Below are positions 21,001 through 32,639 of a DNA stretch of 64,000 bases, in pieces (within the stretch, counting starts at the first letter, position 1; each line of letters begins with the position of its first letter). The DNA lies in the NCBI GenBank assembly GCA_009746045.1, contig RPFO01000082.1, positions 263,093 to 327,092 on the forward strand, written 5' to 3'. Both the position numbers and the translations under genes were made by a program. Below the pieces are notes generated by a model, which ran no database searches, had not been told where the DNA came from, and saw nothing but the letters and a program-made list of their open reading frames with translations. The stretch comes from Mesostigma viride. Its lineage: Eukaryota > Streptophyta > Mesostigmatophyceae > Mesostigmatales > Mesostigmataceae.

Positions 21001-24000
21001 TCTTGGTCATCGCTGTCATCTTGGTCATCGCTGTCATCACCGTTATCCCTGTCATCCCTGTAATCATCATGACCATTACGATCATTGGTTTTGCTGTCTT
21101 ATGGCAGCTCCTGCTCATGCCCATGGCTTTGCGCGTGCACCCTGCCTGGACACGCAGGGGTCTCTGGGGCGGCATTCTACGTGGGGGCGCTGGGCATCAT
21201 CCCGGTGAGTTGCATAGTAAGCGAGACAGCTTTTCTCTAGTGGCCCCACACCACACAACAACTTTACTCTAGTGGCGCCTTACAACAGCTTTACTCTAGT
21301 GGCCACTTGCAACAACACCATGCTGACCCCACAACGGGCATGCTGGCCCCACAACTGGCATGCTTTCCAGGCTTGCCCTTCAACTGTACTCAAGATTACC
21401 GCGACGTGCTTGCTTGAAGTGGACACGTGGATCAGGTTCAGGACTGAAATAGACTTGGTTCCTGAAGTGGAGTTCGCTCCTGTGGCATGTCTCTCCGGAT
21501 CGCTACGATGGCACTTCTCTGGCGACGTGGACGCCTTGTCACCCTGCGCCATGTAACCCGCCATTTCAATGTCTGGTGCAGGTCTGTTGCTTTCGGCTTC
21601 CTCGTTCGGGGCTTTGGTTAGGTGATGATCTTGTAGCTATCGGCTCACCTCTGGCACATGCATGGGTGAATGCGAAGTAGCTTGTTGACGGCGCCGTGCC
21701 ATGACTGCCATCTAATCCACTGGCCTTACTCGGGGGGGCGGGGAATTATGCCACTGGCGCCATCACGCACGCAAGAGCCAAGGTATTACATGGCCTGTTT
21801 GTTTATTTAGCACACATAGTGCAGCATGGGGTGGCGTACCGTGTTTCTCCCTTACAATATAGTTAATTGATGTGCATATGTGGTTTTATTAGTACACGTA
21901 CGCATACCTTACCATGGTAATCGACTGCTGTGGTGTTGATTATATAGTAGTCTTAGTGTTTGGAATAATAACTTTCTCTGCTCTTTCCCTGCCTGGGTGG
22001 CAGACCCTTTCTCGGATATGGATTGCAAACTACGGCTGGCACCAGGCCTACTGGCGGCTGGCACTTGTGGTGCTTGCGCTGCTGGTGCCGTTCGGGCTGT
22101 TCTTCCGCACAACGCCCTGCTGGGGGATGGGACCAGAGGGGGGCAATGTCGCGTCTGCGAAACCGGCATCCGCAACAGGTAGCGCAACTGCACTGCCCAT
22201 ATCCTCCTCGCTGATTCGCCATGTTCCCATTCTTGTTGCCAGGTATACCCTTGTCTCGCGTCCCTCATCCTTGCCTTGTGCGTGTGCATGACACATTTGC
22301 TGTGGCTCTGTTCGTTATCTGGGATGGACCAAGTCACAGACAGTCATAGCCAAGCCTGGGAAGGAAACCGAAGTTTCCTTGGATTCGTAAAGGCATGTCA
22401 TAAAGGCCTAGCCTGCTTTTGTTGACAATTGAAGGACACGTATACTGGTTTAGCTTGTCAGGTGTGATTGCCCTGTACAGGGTATTGGGTGACTAGCCCG
22501 TGCCAGGGCCATTGTGATTGACAGGGGAGAGCAGCAGGTGCTCTACCACCTCTATTTTTTGTGAGGGGAACCTTCAACCACCTCCAATCAGCCCATGAGC
22601 CCAGACATTTGATGCTCTCCTGATGGGGTGGCATCTTGCAGAATTTGGCCGCTGCCCTGTCAGTACGCCCCATGTGTCGTTAAGCATGCTCACTGTATCA
22701 TGGAGTTCGCCTTGCATCAGTGATTGAGTATGCTCACTGTATGTACCATTTCCCTTGCATCAGTGATGACACGACGAAGAATACTAGGAAGCCGTGCGGT
22801 GGGTTTGCCAGTACGACATAATGGTGATGTAGACAAAGGGCGGCTCCTATTGCAAAGCGAACGAGGTGCGCTTTTTGCTAGCGACGCACATTCCGTCTTT
22901 GTGACATTTGGTCAGCGTGAGAAATGTGGATGGCACATGAAAACCAGGCTAGTTGGAGGTGTAGCTGGAGGTGTAGCTGGAAGTGTAGTTGGAAGTGTAG
23001 TTGGAAGTGTAGCTGGAGGCATCGTTGGAGGTGTAGTTGTTTGTACAGCCCAAGTCAGATCATCGTTGCGAGACAGACAGGGCTTTTCAAACAAAGCCAG
23101 TATGCTCGAGCTTGGTGTTTGCTGGTGGCAGGCGGGACCGCGAGCTCCACTTACTTTGGTGGTGGCGGGCGGGACCGCAAGCTCCCCTTGTTTTGGTGGT
23201 GGCGGGCGGGACCGCAAGCTCCACTTACTTTGGTGGTCTGCGTAGGTGGCGGGCGGGACCGCAAGCTCCCCTTATTTTGGTGGTGGCGGGCGGGACCGCG
23301 AGCTCCGCTTGTTTTGGTGGTGGCGGGCGGGACCGCGAGCTCCCCTTATTTTGGTGGTGGCGGGCGGGACTGCGAGCTCCCCTTGTTTTGGTGGTGGCGG
23401 GCGGGACCGCGAGCTCCCCTTGCTTTGGTGGTGGCGGGCGGGAACGCAAGCTCCCCTTGTTTTGGTGGTGGCGGGCGGGAACGCAAGCTCCCCTTGTTTT
23501 GGTGGTGGCGGCCGGGACCGCGAGCTCCCCTTGTTTTGGTGGTGGCGGGCGGGACCGCGAGCTCCCCTTGTTTTGGTGGTGGCGGGCGGGAACGCGAGCT
23601 CCCCTTGCTTTGGTGGTGGCGGGCGGGAACGCGAGCTCCCCTTGTTTTGGTGGTGGCGGGCGGGAGCGCGAGCTCCCCTTGTTTTGGTGGTGGCGGGCGG
23701 GACCGCGAGCTCCCCCTGTTTTGGTGGTGGCGGGCGGGAGCGCGAGCTCCCCTTGTTTTGGTGGTGGCGGGCGGGAACGCGAGCTCCCCTTGTTTTGGTG
23801 GTGGCGGGCGGGACCGCGAGCTCCCTTTATTTGGATACCTCAGGTCCCCGTTGCGGGAACGAGCGCCGGGGGCTGAAGTGAGCAACAAGTGGATACACCT
23901 AGTGCCCGTGAGATCTTTAATCTTATACTACTATCTGGCTGTGGCGACCGGTAGCGTCTTCTGGGAGAGTGATTGCTTTTCGCCACCAGGAGTTTGTACA

Positions 24001-25699
24001 CATGCGCAGATGCCATCACCAAAGCTGGCTGGCTGAAAGAGAAAGCAGCTGGCTGTTGTCTCGAACTTGTATGACTCACGACCGTGATGCGGTACTCTCG
24101 ATGCTGTAATTACTATCACATGGCAGCGGGGGTGGGCGCGCCTTCTACTGGCGTTACCGCCGCAGGCGCTGACGCAGAGGATGACAGCTGGGAGTTTGAG
24201 GAGGCGACCAAGTCCTGGGCACTGCGCGCCATCCTTGTCGGCACCTTCTTCATGTCTCTAGTGGGCTCCGGTATGACCTTCAATAGCGTCGGGCTCCTGC
24301 GTGAGGCCGGCTTCCCCCTGGCGCAGATGGGACGCTACTTCTTCCTCCCGCTTGGCGTATCGGGCGCCGTGGCGATGCTGGCGTCCGGGGCGTTTCTTGA
24401 TTTCCTGACGCACCTGCCCGTTCCGGCCTCATCTGGTAAGGAGATTGCGGCAGCGGTGGGTCTTCTTTGGTTCTTATCATGCACTTAGATGGTCAGCACG
24501 ATGCATACATGCGGTGCTGGCAGTGCAAGAGTAGCAACAGGTGCCCCGAGTGGAGCCCTGTCGTGTAGGCGAAGAACGTTGATTATTGGGGCTCCGGAAA
24601 GGATCCTACAGACAATATGCTTTAGTAGGCTTCCTTTTTATTTCTTGTTTCTGTGGCATTCCTTTAGTCGTTGTGTCCGGTGGTCATGCGATGTATGATT
24701 CTTATACGCAGTATGTTGTTGCATAGCCAAAACCTTGAGGTCCTTCTGCCATAGACATTCCACCCTGCCGGCAGGTTGGGGTCCCTCTTGGTGTGAAAGG
24801 CTCCAAGGGGGATTGTAGGCGAAGAGCAAATACATTCAAAGCAGTGTAGCGCGAAGTTGCCAGGCGTCTCCCCCATGACAGTTGCCAACCTTCTGCTTTT
24901 CCATACCCACGGGTCCCCATTCACACGACTACTGTGTTGACAGTACCATTCTGCTGCAGGAAGCTCTCTGACTGGTCGGTGTATTACTAGGAGCAATAAT
25001 AAGATGTTGGCCAGCTGTGGCATGCGGCCCGCGAGATGCGCAGTTGTGTCATGCACAGGCAGCAAGCGAACATGGAATACGCGAAAATTGACCTGTCCTA
25101 TCACCCCACGTAGTATAATCATAAAAGGTTGTCTCCTTGATAAAAGGTTTCTGTGCTGCGCTGGTTGTCTCTTTGATAAGAGGTTGTCCGATTGTTGTAC
25201 ATGCTGATTCCTCCCCCTCCCCTGGACCACTGAAACACACATGTCCCTGTCTGCAGGGGCCAAGCCTGTTGCGGCACAGGCAAGCGGCCGGCGCAAGCGG
25301 GGGCCCAGCGCCAGCAGCGGCCTGGAGTACATCGTCATGGCGGCATCGCCTGCTTTCTTCATGGCCGCAGTGCTCCTGTCCGTCCGCTCGACCAGTCTGA
25401 TGAAAGGCCTCGTATTTGGCTCCACGCTGGGAGCCGCGCTGGGTGTTCTCGAGTCGGTGACCTCCATCATCTTCGCCACGTGGTTTGGCGAGCGGTGCCT
25501 GGGGCGGCTGTCAGGATTAAGCCGCGCATTCTTGATTGCGGGCACGGCTGCGGGCCCTACGTCGTATGGTTTATGGCTGGACACGGTGGGCTCGTACAGG
25601 GGGCTGATGCAATGGTTTTGCGCGCCCTCCATGCTGTTGTTGACGATCATATTCTTTGCATTCTTGCGCAAGCCTGCACGCAAGACAATTGCTAGCTAG
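18033..25699 (+). CDS. MFS transporter, probably plastid-targeted
   Basis: Six exons: 18033-18398, 19500-19839, 21158-21204 (a 47-nt micro-exon), 22004-22178, 24127-24435 and 25257-25699. All introns are GT-AG and the phases close exactly to 559 codons plus a TAG stop. The first about 85 residues are Ser/Ala/Arg-rich and pass through a VEASAAT stretch, resembling a chloroplast transit peptide. Twelve membrane spans follow: TM1 at the end of exon 1, TM2-4 in exon 2 with the MFS loop motif GAFVDKHGTR near residues 163-172, TM5 in the micro-exon (RGFAQGVSGAAFYVG across the junction), TM6 in exon 4, TM7-8 in exon 5, TM9-12 in exon 6. A basic loop (SGRRKRGP) lies before TM9. Substrate cannot be told. 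Large introns (0.8-1.9 kb) hold minisatellites. The start is the first in-frame Met of exon 1 and is not independently supported. Confidence 0.88.
20441..20530. repeat. 32-bp tandem repeat in MFS intron 2
   Basis: Nearly three copies of a 32-bp unit containing ATGTACCGGATCGCTTGTGC. Confidence 0.85.
20960..21070. repeat. TGTCATCxx short repeats in MFS intron 2
   Basis: Degenerate 9-18 bp repeats (ctgtcatcttggtcatcg) directly upstream of the 47-nt exon. They generate His/Ser-rich false frames. Confidence 0.7.
23125..23835. repeat. 37-bp minisatellite in MFS intron 4, about 19 copies
   Basis: The unit GGTGGTGGCGGGCGGGACCG plus 17 bases repeats about 19 times. Because 37 is not a multiple of three and the unit contains no stop on the plus strand, all three forward frames are open (up to 370 codons), as is a minus frame. 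It lies wholly between the MFS exons ending at 22178 and starting at 24127, so I treat these frames as non-coding. Confidence 0.92.
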
Positions 25700-25847
25700 T
25701 GGCCTTTGCACTACGCCACCAAGCTGATGCATTCTAGTCGCCGTGATATGGTACAATCAGCCTCATTATAGGACAACCTTTGGGGCCCGGAATGTGCCAA
25801 ATTGTTGTAGAACCGTTGGATTGTGATTCCTCGGGTAATGGCGTGTC

Positions 25848-26165
25848 GAGAGCGATCGCAGCAGTGGTGCTCACGTGCCACTGGACACTCCTGGCCGCTA
25901 GGAACAACCTGCCCTGATCACACGAGGTTGCTTTAAGCTCGACCGTCTAGGTCTCGAAGAATGTAAGCCAGCCATAATTTCTAATGTCCACCGCTATACA
26001 CGTATTATTTGAATACACGTATTATAAGTGAGACAACTATCAATGAGACAACCAGCGCAGGCCAGAAATCGGGAGAATACGGACATATCCACGAACTAGC
26101 TATGCCTGCCATATCCACGTATACCTCCATTCATTTCCATCATCCTGATTAACGACTTATACGAG
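25848..26165. repeat. Rearranged copy of the 'GAGACAACC' short dispersed repeat
   Basis: The left part (gagagcgatcgcagca ... taagccagccataattt) is in the same direction as the full copy at 59749-60031. The middle part (gagacaaccagcgcaggcca) is inverted, and the last part (ttcatttccatcatcctg) is forward again. It is a scrambled copy just after the MFS stop. Confidence 0.65.
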
Positions 26166-26778
26166 GGTAAGATTACAACAAGCTCGAGCTACTGTGGTCC
26201 AGATTCTTCCATAGGTCTAGCCTGCGCTCGTTGTCTCTTTGATATGCACTCTGTGGAGTGGACCTTTTTCTCACGGGTTGTTGATAAAAAGATTCACTGG
26301 GCAGCATGCGTAAATAACCAACAATTGACCTTCCTTCAAGCATGTAGAAGACTGTTTCAAAGACCAACATCTAACATTCAGATGACCTATAAGCAGCCCC
26401 TGTCCGAGTCTTCTTGCCAAGAAATGTGAAGACACGCTCCACCCAGAGGGCAAGGGTAAACCTTGCCCTGTCAAAGAGACGACCGGTGCTGCCTCGCCTT
26501 GCCGTATGTCTTACACTAGTAAGCCACCATCGTGTACAATTTTACTAAACATCAAACAACGCTAACTGAAACAAGCAATGCCCACTGGGCTATCAAGTAC
26601 TCATATCTTGACACCTAATGGGCATGCAAGCCAGCTGATAGCATCACTATAGATTCACTGCTGTCTCCATTAGAAAGCACATGCCGATTCGACCATCTCA
26701 TGATGGCAATGCTGGAAAAGTGCGCACGGCCAGGAATTCCCGTGGTAGGAATGCCCCTGCCCACCACAGAGCTGTCTG

Positions 26779-29700
26779 CTAGTCACGGGCCGTCTCAAAC
26801 CGGGACGGCCCATCCAACTGGTACATGCAGCAGAGGCCCAGCAGCAGCGTGACGACCAGAACCAAGCCCTGGACGAGGAGCGGACGAGAGCCAATGGGCA
26901 TTGGTGGCACAACAGATGAGCCCGCAACACGCAGCAAAACTACAAACTTCCAATGGCCATTTGGGGGAGTAAACCAGCCTGTGAGAGGGTTTACCACCCT
27001 GTATATCATCTAGCAGCAGAGGGGCATAACCAGCGGATATGCCTGGAGTATGGGAGTGGCAGCTGCACACCAGGCATTGGCACGTGAACGGACAACGGGC
27101 CCTCATCAGGTGCTCACAGCAGAAGACCTGCTGTGGCAGTCCTGGAATGAGAAACGCACGGGCGTGGACGCCGATACAGACATCAATACCAATGAGACAA
27201 CCAGCGCAGGACATAAATCTGGAGAATCCAGACCATGACAGCTCAGGCCTGCCGTTATCTTATCCCCTTTTTCGAGTCATTCAGAATGATGGACATGAAT
27301 GGAGATGGAAATGTGTAGCCTTGTTCATTGCAATTATGGCTTGCTAACGCTAAGTGCGACTCGAAGACATCAATACGCGCAAATCACAGACATGTGCCGC
27401 AAGGGACGCTGCACAAGCTGCGTCATGACTGCGCGATCAGCTTCCCCCCCACCACCACCACCGACAAGCGCTTAGAACCATGCAGCCGTCCCATGGACCT
27501 CCACAACTGAGTCTCCATCTAAGTATAAACTTAGAAATTGGATTACTAATATGAAGTACCAGACTAAAACATCATAAACATCTCTTCAATTACATTCCTT
27601 GCACAATGGTCCTGCCACTCACCCCAACCGTGGCTCATCCATCATCCCTTGCCGTCACACCCAAGTGTACAATCCTTGACAACCCTACACCCCCCCCCCC
27701 CGCCCCCCCCTGGCGTGCGGCACGTACCACGGCGAAGCCCTCGAGCGTGTGTGCCTTGGTGAGGCAGAGCGCGTCGCAGGGCACCTTGTTGCCGCGCTCC
27801 AGCACCAGCCGCTTGCGCGCCGCGCCCGCACCGTCATCCTCGCTCGCGTAGACCAGAACGTAGGGGCGAGCGGCCGCCGCTACTGTGTCATGCAGCGCAC
27901 GCAGCTCCTCCACTGAGAGGGGGGTGGACAAGGCGGGGGTGTTTGAGGGGGAGAAGGCGGAGGGGGGGGGGGAGAGTGGTGAGGTCGGCAGGCTAAGACA
28001 AACTAGGCTTTGCGAGGTCTAACCCTCCGGAGGAGATTGGATTTTCTAGTCCTAGAAAGAAGGCGGCGGGGAGATAAAGAAATGGCAGGACATGGACAGT
28101 TTAGGGAGACAAAGGTGGAAGGAAGCCACCAGAGCATACCAGTCTTTGTTGGGAGAAAAAGCGGGATGGAGACTCACTGGGCATAGTGAGCATTAGAAAA
28201 ATGATTTGGTTCAAATCTGGACGCGAATGACAGAAAGACCTTGCAAGAAGCACTCTGTAAGATGGCGTGAAGTAAGCTGGTGTGCGCCTGTACCGCTTGA
28301 ATAAGGCTAGCCTGGCCACTGATCCACGGGCATGCCTGTTACAAAATCCTCCCCCGAGCGAGAAAACACAAACGCCTAGAGGGTTTCGTAGTGGCAGGCG
28401 GATGCCAAACTGCGCCAGACAAACAAATATCTTGAAACAAGCACGACACGACATGAGTATTAGGCCTCCAATGCTGTAAACCACATGCGCTAAATGGCGC
28501 CGACGCATCCCCGCACGGCTGCCTACCTTCCTTCTTGACGGCCATGCCCAGCGAGGAAGGCATGCCCGGCAGTAGCAGCTCATCGGCGTGCTCGGCTGCA
28601 GGCGCCTGGCTGCAGACCATCAGCACATCGGTGGCGCCCGCGGGGCGGGTGGCCGCACGCTGGGCAAGGTAGGCCTGCGTGTGACATGCAACAGAGGAAA
28701 GGGATGACAAGAGCAAGGGGGGACAAGGGCATGAGGGAGGCGAAGAAGCGCCTGACCATGATGCGACATGTATGAATTTATGTAATTCGCAACAGGGCTG
28801 GGCCCGCCAACCGACCTGTTGCCCATGGGGCGTGCCATATACGGTGGCGGTCCAAGGCAACCGTCATGCCATTGACTCTGACCACACATTTGCTTCGAGT
28901 TTGTACAATACAGCGCAGTCGTGTCACTGCTAAGCTGACCAGGCCCCTGCATACTGCCCTCCTATAAAACACATAGACCACAACCATGGGTACGTTGGTG
29001 GAGACAGCTTGCCATCGCAAGACAACCTTCCCTTTTCGCAGGCAAAGCCCATAGTGTATCTGACGACCTTAAGCGTGGAACATCCAGCGGATGTGCCATG
29101 TACAGTACGAGCACGCGCGACAAGCCGGTGTGGAGCCTGCTGCCAGCATCCCCCGATGCATCCAAGCAGGTTCCCATGCAACCCATCAATAATCCGTGAC
29201 CTCATACCCTGACCTGCGCGGTGCCAACACGACACGCCATGCCAGCAACGCTGCGCCCACACACCTGCGCGTCAGCGAGACCACCCAGGAAGCGCACGCC
29301 CTCCGCGCCCGACTTGCAACCGTAGGCCACCACGTCTCCCAGTGGGCGCACGCCCGCCGGGGTGGACGCGGCCTCCTTGGTGAGGGCGGCCAGCAGCTGC
29401 GCGGCCATGCCCCCACCGTGCACGTAGCTCACAGTGAGCGACGAGTTGGCCGACTCCATCAGCTCCTGTTTGTGGGGAAGGGAGTCGTGTGGGACGTGTG
29501 GGCATGTGTGTCGTGTGTTGCGGGCGTTGTGGGGATGTGGGAGGGGCATGTAATGAAGAGGTGAGTGAAAGAGAGTCAGACTAGCTGGATCTAGACACGA
29601 GATTGGGTGAATTGGGCACAGGCAGTGGTGCATGCTGCCCTGCCTTGACAAAAAAAAAACAAACGAATCCTCGACAGCTACTCTTCTCATCACAGCATGC

Positions 29701-30111
29701 CCATCAGGGTGACCCCCACCCTTAATCACCATGGACGAGCCTGCCAGTGTTGGAGCCATGGGCATGCCAGCAACGCAAGCTAACAGGTGGGAAAGCCACC
29801 ATGCCGGTAACCAAAATAGTGGCATAGCCAGCAGATGAAGACAACTATCGCCATAAACACAAGAGCTGGCTGATCATCCATGTAGATCTAAAGGGGGATT
29901 AACTTTGTGATGTACCTCCTCAAAAGTGAGCACCATCATCCCACCCTGCAAGACATCCCAGCCTGGAGCAGCATGCAAGGACCCACAAGGTAGCAGTTCA
30001 CACTGCGCAGCAGAACAAGCACCTCACCTTGAGGGGGCTGATCGCGCTGCTCCACTGCTGGCTGCCTTCACCGGGCAGGCGCCCCGCCTGGGCAAGCTCA
30101 TGGGAGGTCAG
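26779..30111 (-). CDS. Predicted C-terminally anchored type I membrane protein (5' exon missing)
   Basis: Minus-strand exons in transcript order: 30111-30028, 29465-29265, 28674-28527, 27912-27728, 26868-26779. All have GT/AG borders, phases agree, and they sum to 236 codons including the TAG stop. The protein ends in one hydrophobic span formed across the last junction (GFAV then GLVLVVTLLLGLCCMYQL) and a short tail LDGPSRFETARD. The preceding region has alternating alpha/beta segments (YVLVYASED, DVLMVCSQAP). This plan, a lumenal domain, one C-terminal helix and an 'LDxPxRFE' tail, resembles a plant ER/vacuolar membrane family related to V-ATPase accessory proteins; that link is from memory and tentative. 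A signal-peptide exon should lie upstream of 30111 and was not found. Confidence 0.62.
27186..27350 (-). repeat. Partial 'GAGACAACC' dispersed repeat, inverted
   Basis: The sequence from 'gagacaaccagcgcagg' to 'aattatggcttgct' matches the reverse complement of about half of the full copy at 59749-60031, with several substitutions. It lies in the last intron of the minus-strand membrane-protein gene. Confidence 0.65.
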
Positions 30112-32639
30112 CTGAGGCAGGCAACGAAGAAAGGAGAGGGGGGGAGGGGGGAGGGCAAGCAAATGAACTAATTCAGTGCCATGACTGACACGCACAAAAG
30201 AAAATACTCGCGGATCCAGTCACATCTGAGTACGGGAGGGGTGGGAAAAAGTACTAAACACCTTTGACCATCATCCAACCCTGAAAAACCTGGCATTTCA
30301 CCCAAAATCAACTACCACATTCCGCATACTGCAACGTAACGCAGTGCACCTAGCACAAGACGTTGGTGACACTCGCGCAGGGCATTGGGTTCACGCGGGG
30401 TAATCAAGAAAACATCATGGGAACACAGTAGATGATAGGTGCCTGCTTTTTGTGAAATGCCAAAAAATCTTTAAAACAATCCATGGACCGTAAATAGAAA
30501 ACAAAAGCGATCTGTTAGAAGTTCTGCATGGCTTCAAATTCCTGGGAACCCTGGGCGCATTCATGGCACTGGAGCACGGCTGAAAAAAAAAAACAAGCAC
30601 ATCATCAAGCCACTAGCATGCAGCGTCCATACAACCTCCATATTTTTCCTTATGATATCAACAAAAGTATAAACAGGCAATTACCCAAACAGAATTACCC
30701 GAACCGTTTCATTATGTGACATCGTCTGCAACAAACCAGGGCTTGATATGGCCCTTCGATTTAATAGGCAAAAAACATAAGCCTCGTGATAAACCTCAGC
30801 ATCGACTTAAGCCAAGACCATAAGTATAACTACTTTCCAGACATACACATTTGCCATTTACTATGCATCAGATGTTACTGTGTCAACTACATGCATTCTA
30901 GTGACCAACTGCGCCAGTGCAAGAAAGCAGACTATTCCATAACCAGAAACTAGGTTTACACCATGCAATGTCAACCATGCGCACGACAAGCCATGGCATT
31001 GCCCCATCTGTCAATGACGGCCTGAGACAGTTTTGTTCAAGGATGTTGGCATGTCTCCAAATTACTCGCGATATCCACGCTCGTAACATGCATTGCCTGG
31101 CCAACCTCCTACTCCTACGCAAGCCATTTCCAAACCAACAATACCTGGTTGCCAACAAAAAGAGCAATAAGACGCGGAGGCTCCTGGGCAACGGCGTCAA
31201 GGTCGACGTAGCTTTGACCAATATCCTCCCCGGTAGACACGCCCTGTTTGGACGTTCAAGAACGTGGAGGTAGGGGCAAAATGATTGAGTGCGCTGACAC
31301 AAAACCATGAAAGGAACGCCATCATACTGACAACGAAAGGCTCTTCAGATAACAGCCCGTCAGCTCAGTGAGGGGAATCTTCCCCCACGGCTGAGGGGGA
31401 TTCAGCAAAGAAAGTCACGCATTTCACTTACCCGCCTCAGCCGTTCCAGGAGATGTTGAGCGAGCAGAGGAGGGGATAGAGTTTCGTAGGAAACGCGGGG
31501 CGACTCAGATAGGTACCTGACCAAACCGCAACGCAATACACGGGAAAAACTTAATAAGCCTATGTCTCCATCCCATCTTCGCTGGGCTCATCACTAAATA
31601 TGGTCAGTATCACATCGCAATCGTCGAAACATATATACTAATGGGAAGACAAAGCCTAGGGGCGTGGCGGGCCTGTATTCTCGATGCTCACCCTCTATCA
31701 GAAAAGATGAACGCGGGCGAGAAACTCGACGCGTACGCTGTAGTGCAGAAAACCAGAATTCCAACCGCTACCAGACAAATTGATATCCGCGTCATTCTCA
31801 TGGTTGCCTGTGAAAATCCGCGCAAGGATTCCAGGTTGCCACGGTCAAACTACATGCAACCAGGCTTCACCGCGGCCTCCCCAGCTGGAAACGCCGAGTG
31901 CCATGCGCGGTCGGGGCGAGGACGCTGTGCGCGTTTTTCTGTTGCTGCACCCTGGCCCCGCTGGTGCGCTGGTGCCTGCCCTCACCAGGCCAGGATGCTC
32001 CACGAGACACCGAGTCACCGACGCGGGGGCGCCATACGCCATCCGAAGCTACCGGGTAGTACGTTCTGTACAGCCTGCAACAGACAACCACAAGGTTTGC
32101 GGCGTTTGCGGTTAGCGGGTAAGTACAGTACAGTATGTACCTGCGCGTAAAGTCGCAGAGAGCAGAATTAGGGTGCCAGGAGTTGATTTACGTCCCCGCC
32201 CCTTGAAGCCTTTCGCACTGAAAGACGGGAACGTGAGCCACAGAGCGACAGACATGAGACGTGACAGAACTCAGCAGGCATGAGGCATCTAAATTAAGGT
32301 GCGACAGCGATACGGGTCACCATCATTATATCACTAGCATAATATCACCAGTCCTGCGCTCCTGCCTGCCGCCTGGCATACCTGCCTATAAATAATAAGA
32401 AATACCGTAATTAACCGGATAGTAAATGCTGGAGTGAGGACTGAGGACGCAGAATTACAGTTTTTAATTCGTTTTGCTGCTTTTAATTGCTGCAATAAAG
32501 TCAAGGTAAAATGTACCGGAACAAAGAATACGTTTTCTGCGTCTCGTTTTCCAGAGTTGAGTAGGCTGAATTGTGCTCTTTTGACGCTGCAGACGACAAT
32601 ACCCGCCCAAGTGGGAGATCTTGTGAGATTTTTATAACA
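30112..32639. other. Intergenic region between two divergent genes
   Basis: AT-richer sequence that should contain the missing 5' exon and promoter of the minus-strand gene and the promoter of the plus-strand MYND gene. Short open frames exist on both strands (for example 31780-32115 plus) but none has convincing splice context, codon bias or a recognisable domain. Confidence 0.5.

Noticed and set aside
22924-24036. 370-codon Gly/Trp-rich repeat ORF
   Set aside because: Arises from the 37-bp minisatellite, open in all frames and lying in an MFS intron.
28190-28230. GGTTCAAATCTGG as a tRNA B box
   Set aside because: No matching A box or acceptor stem within tRNA distance; lies in an intron of the minus-strand gene.
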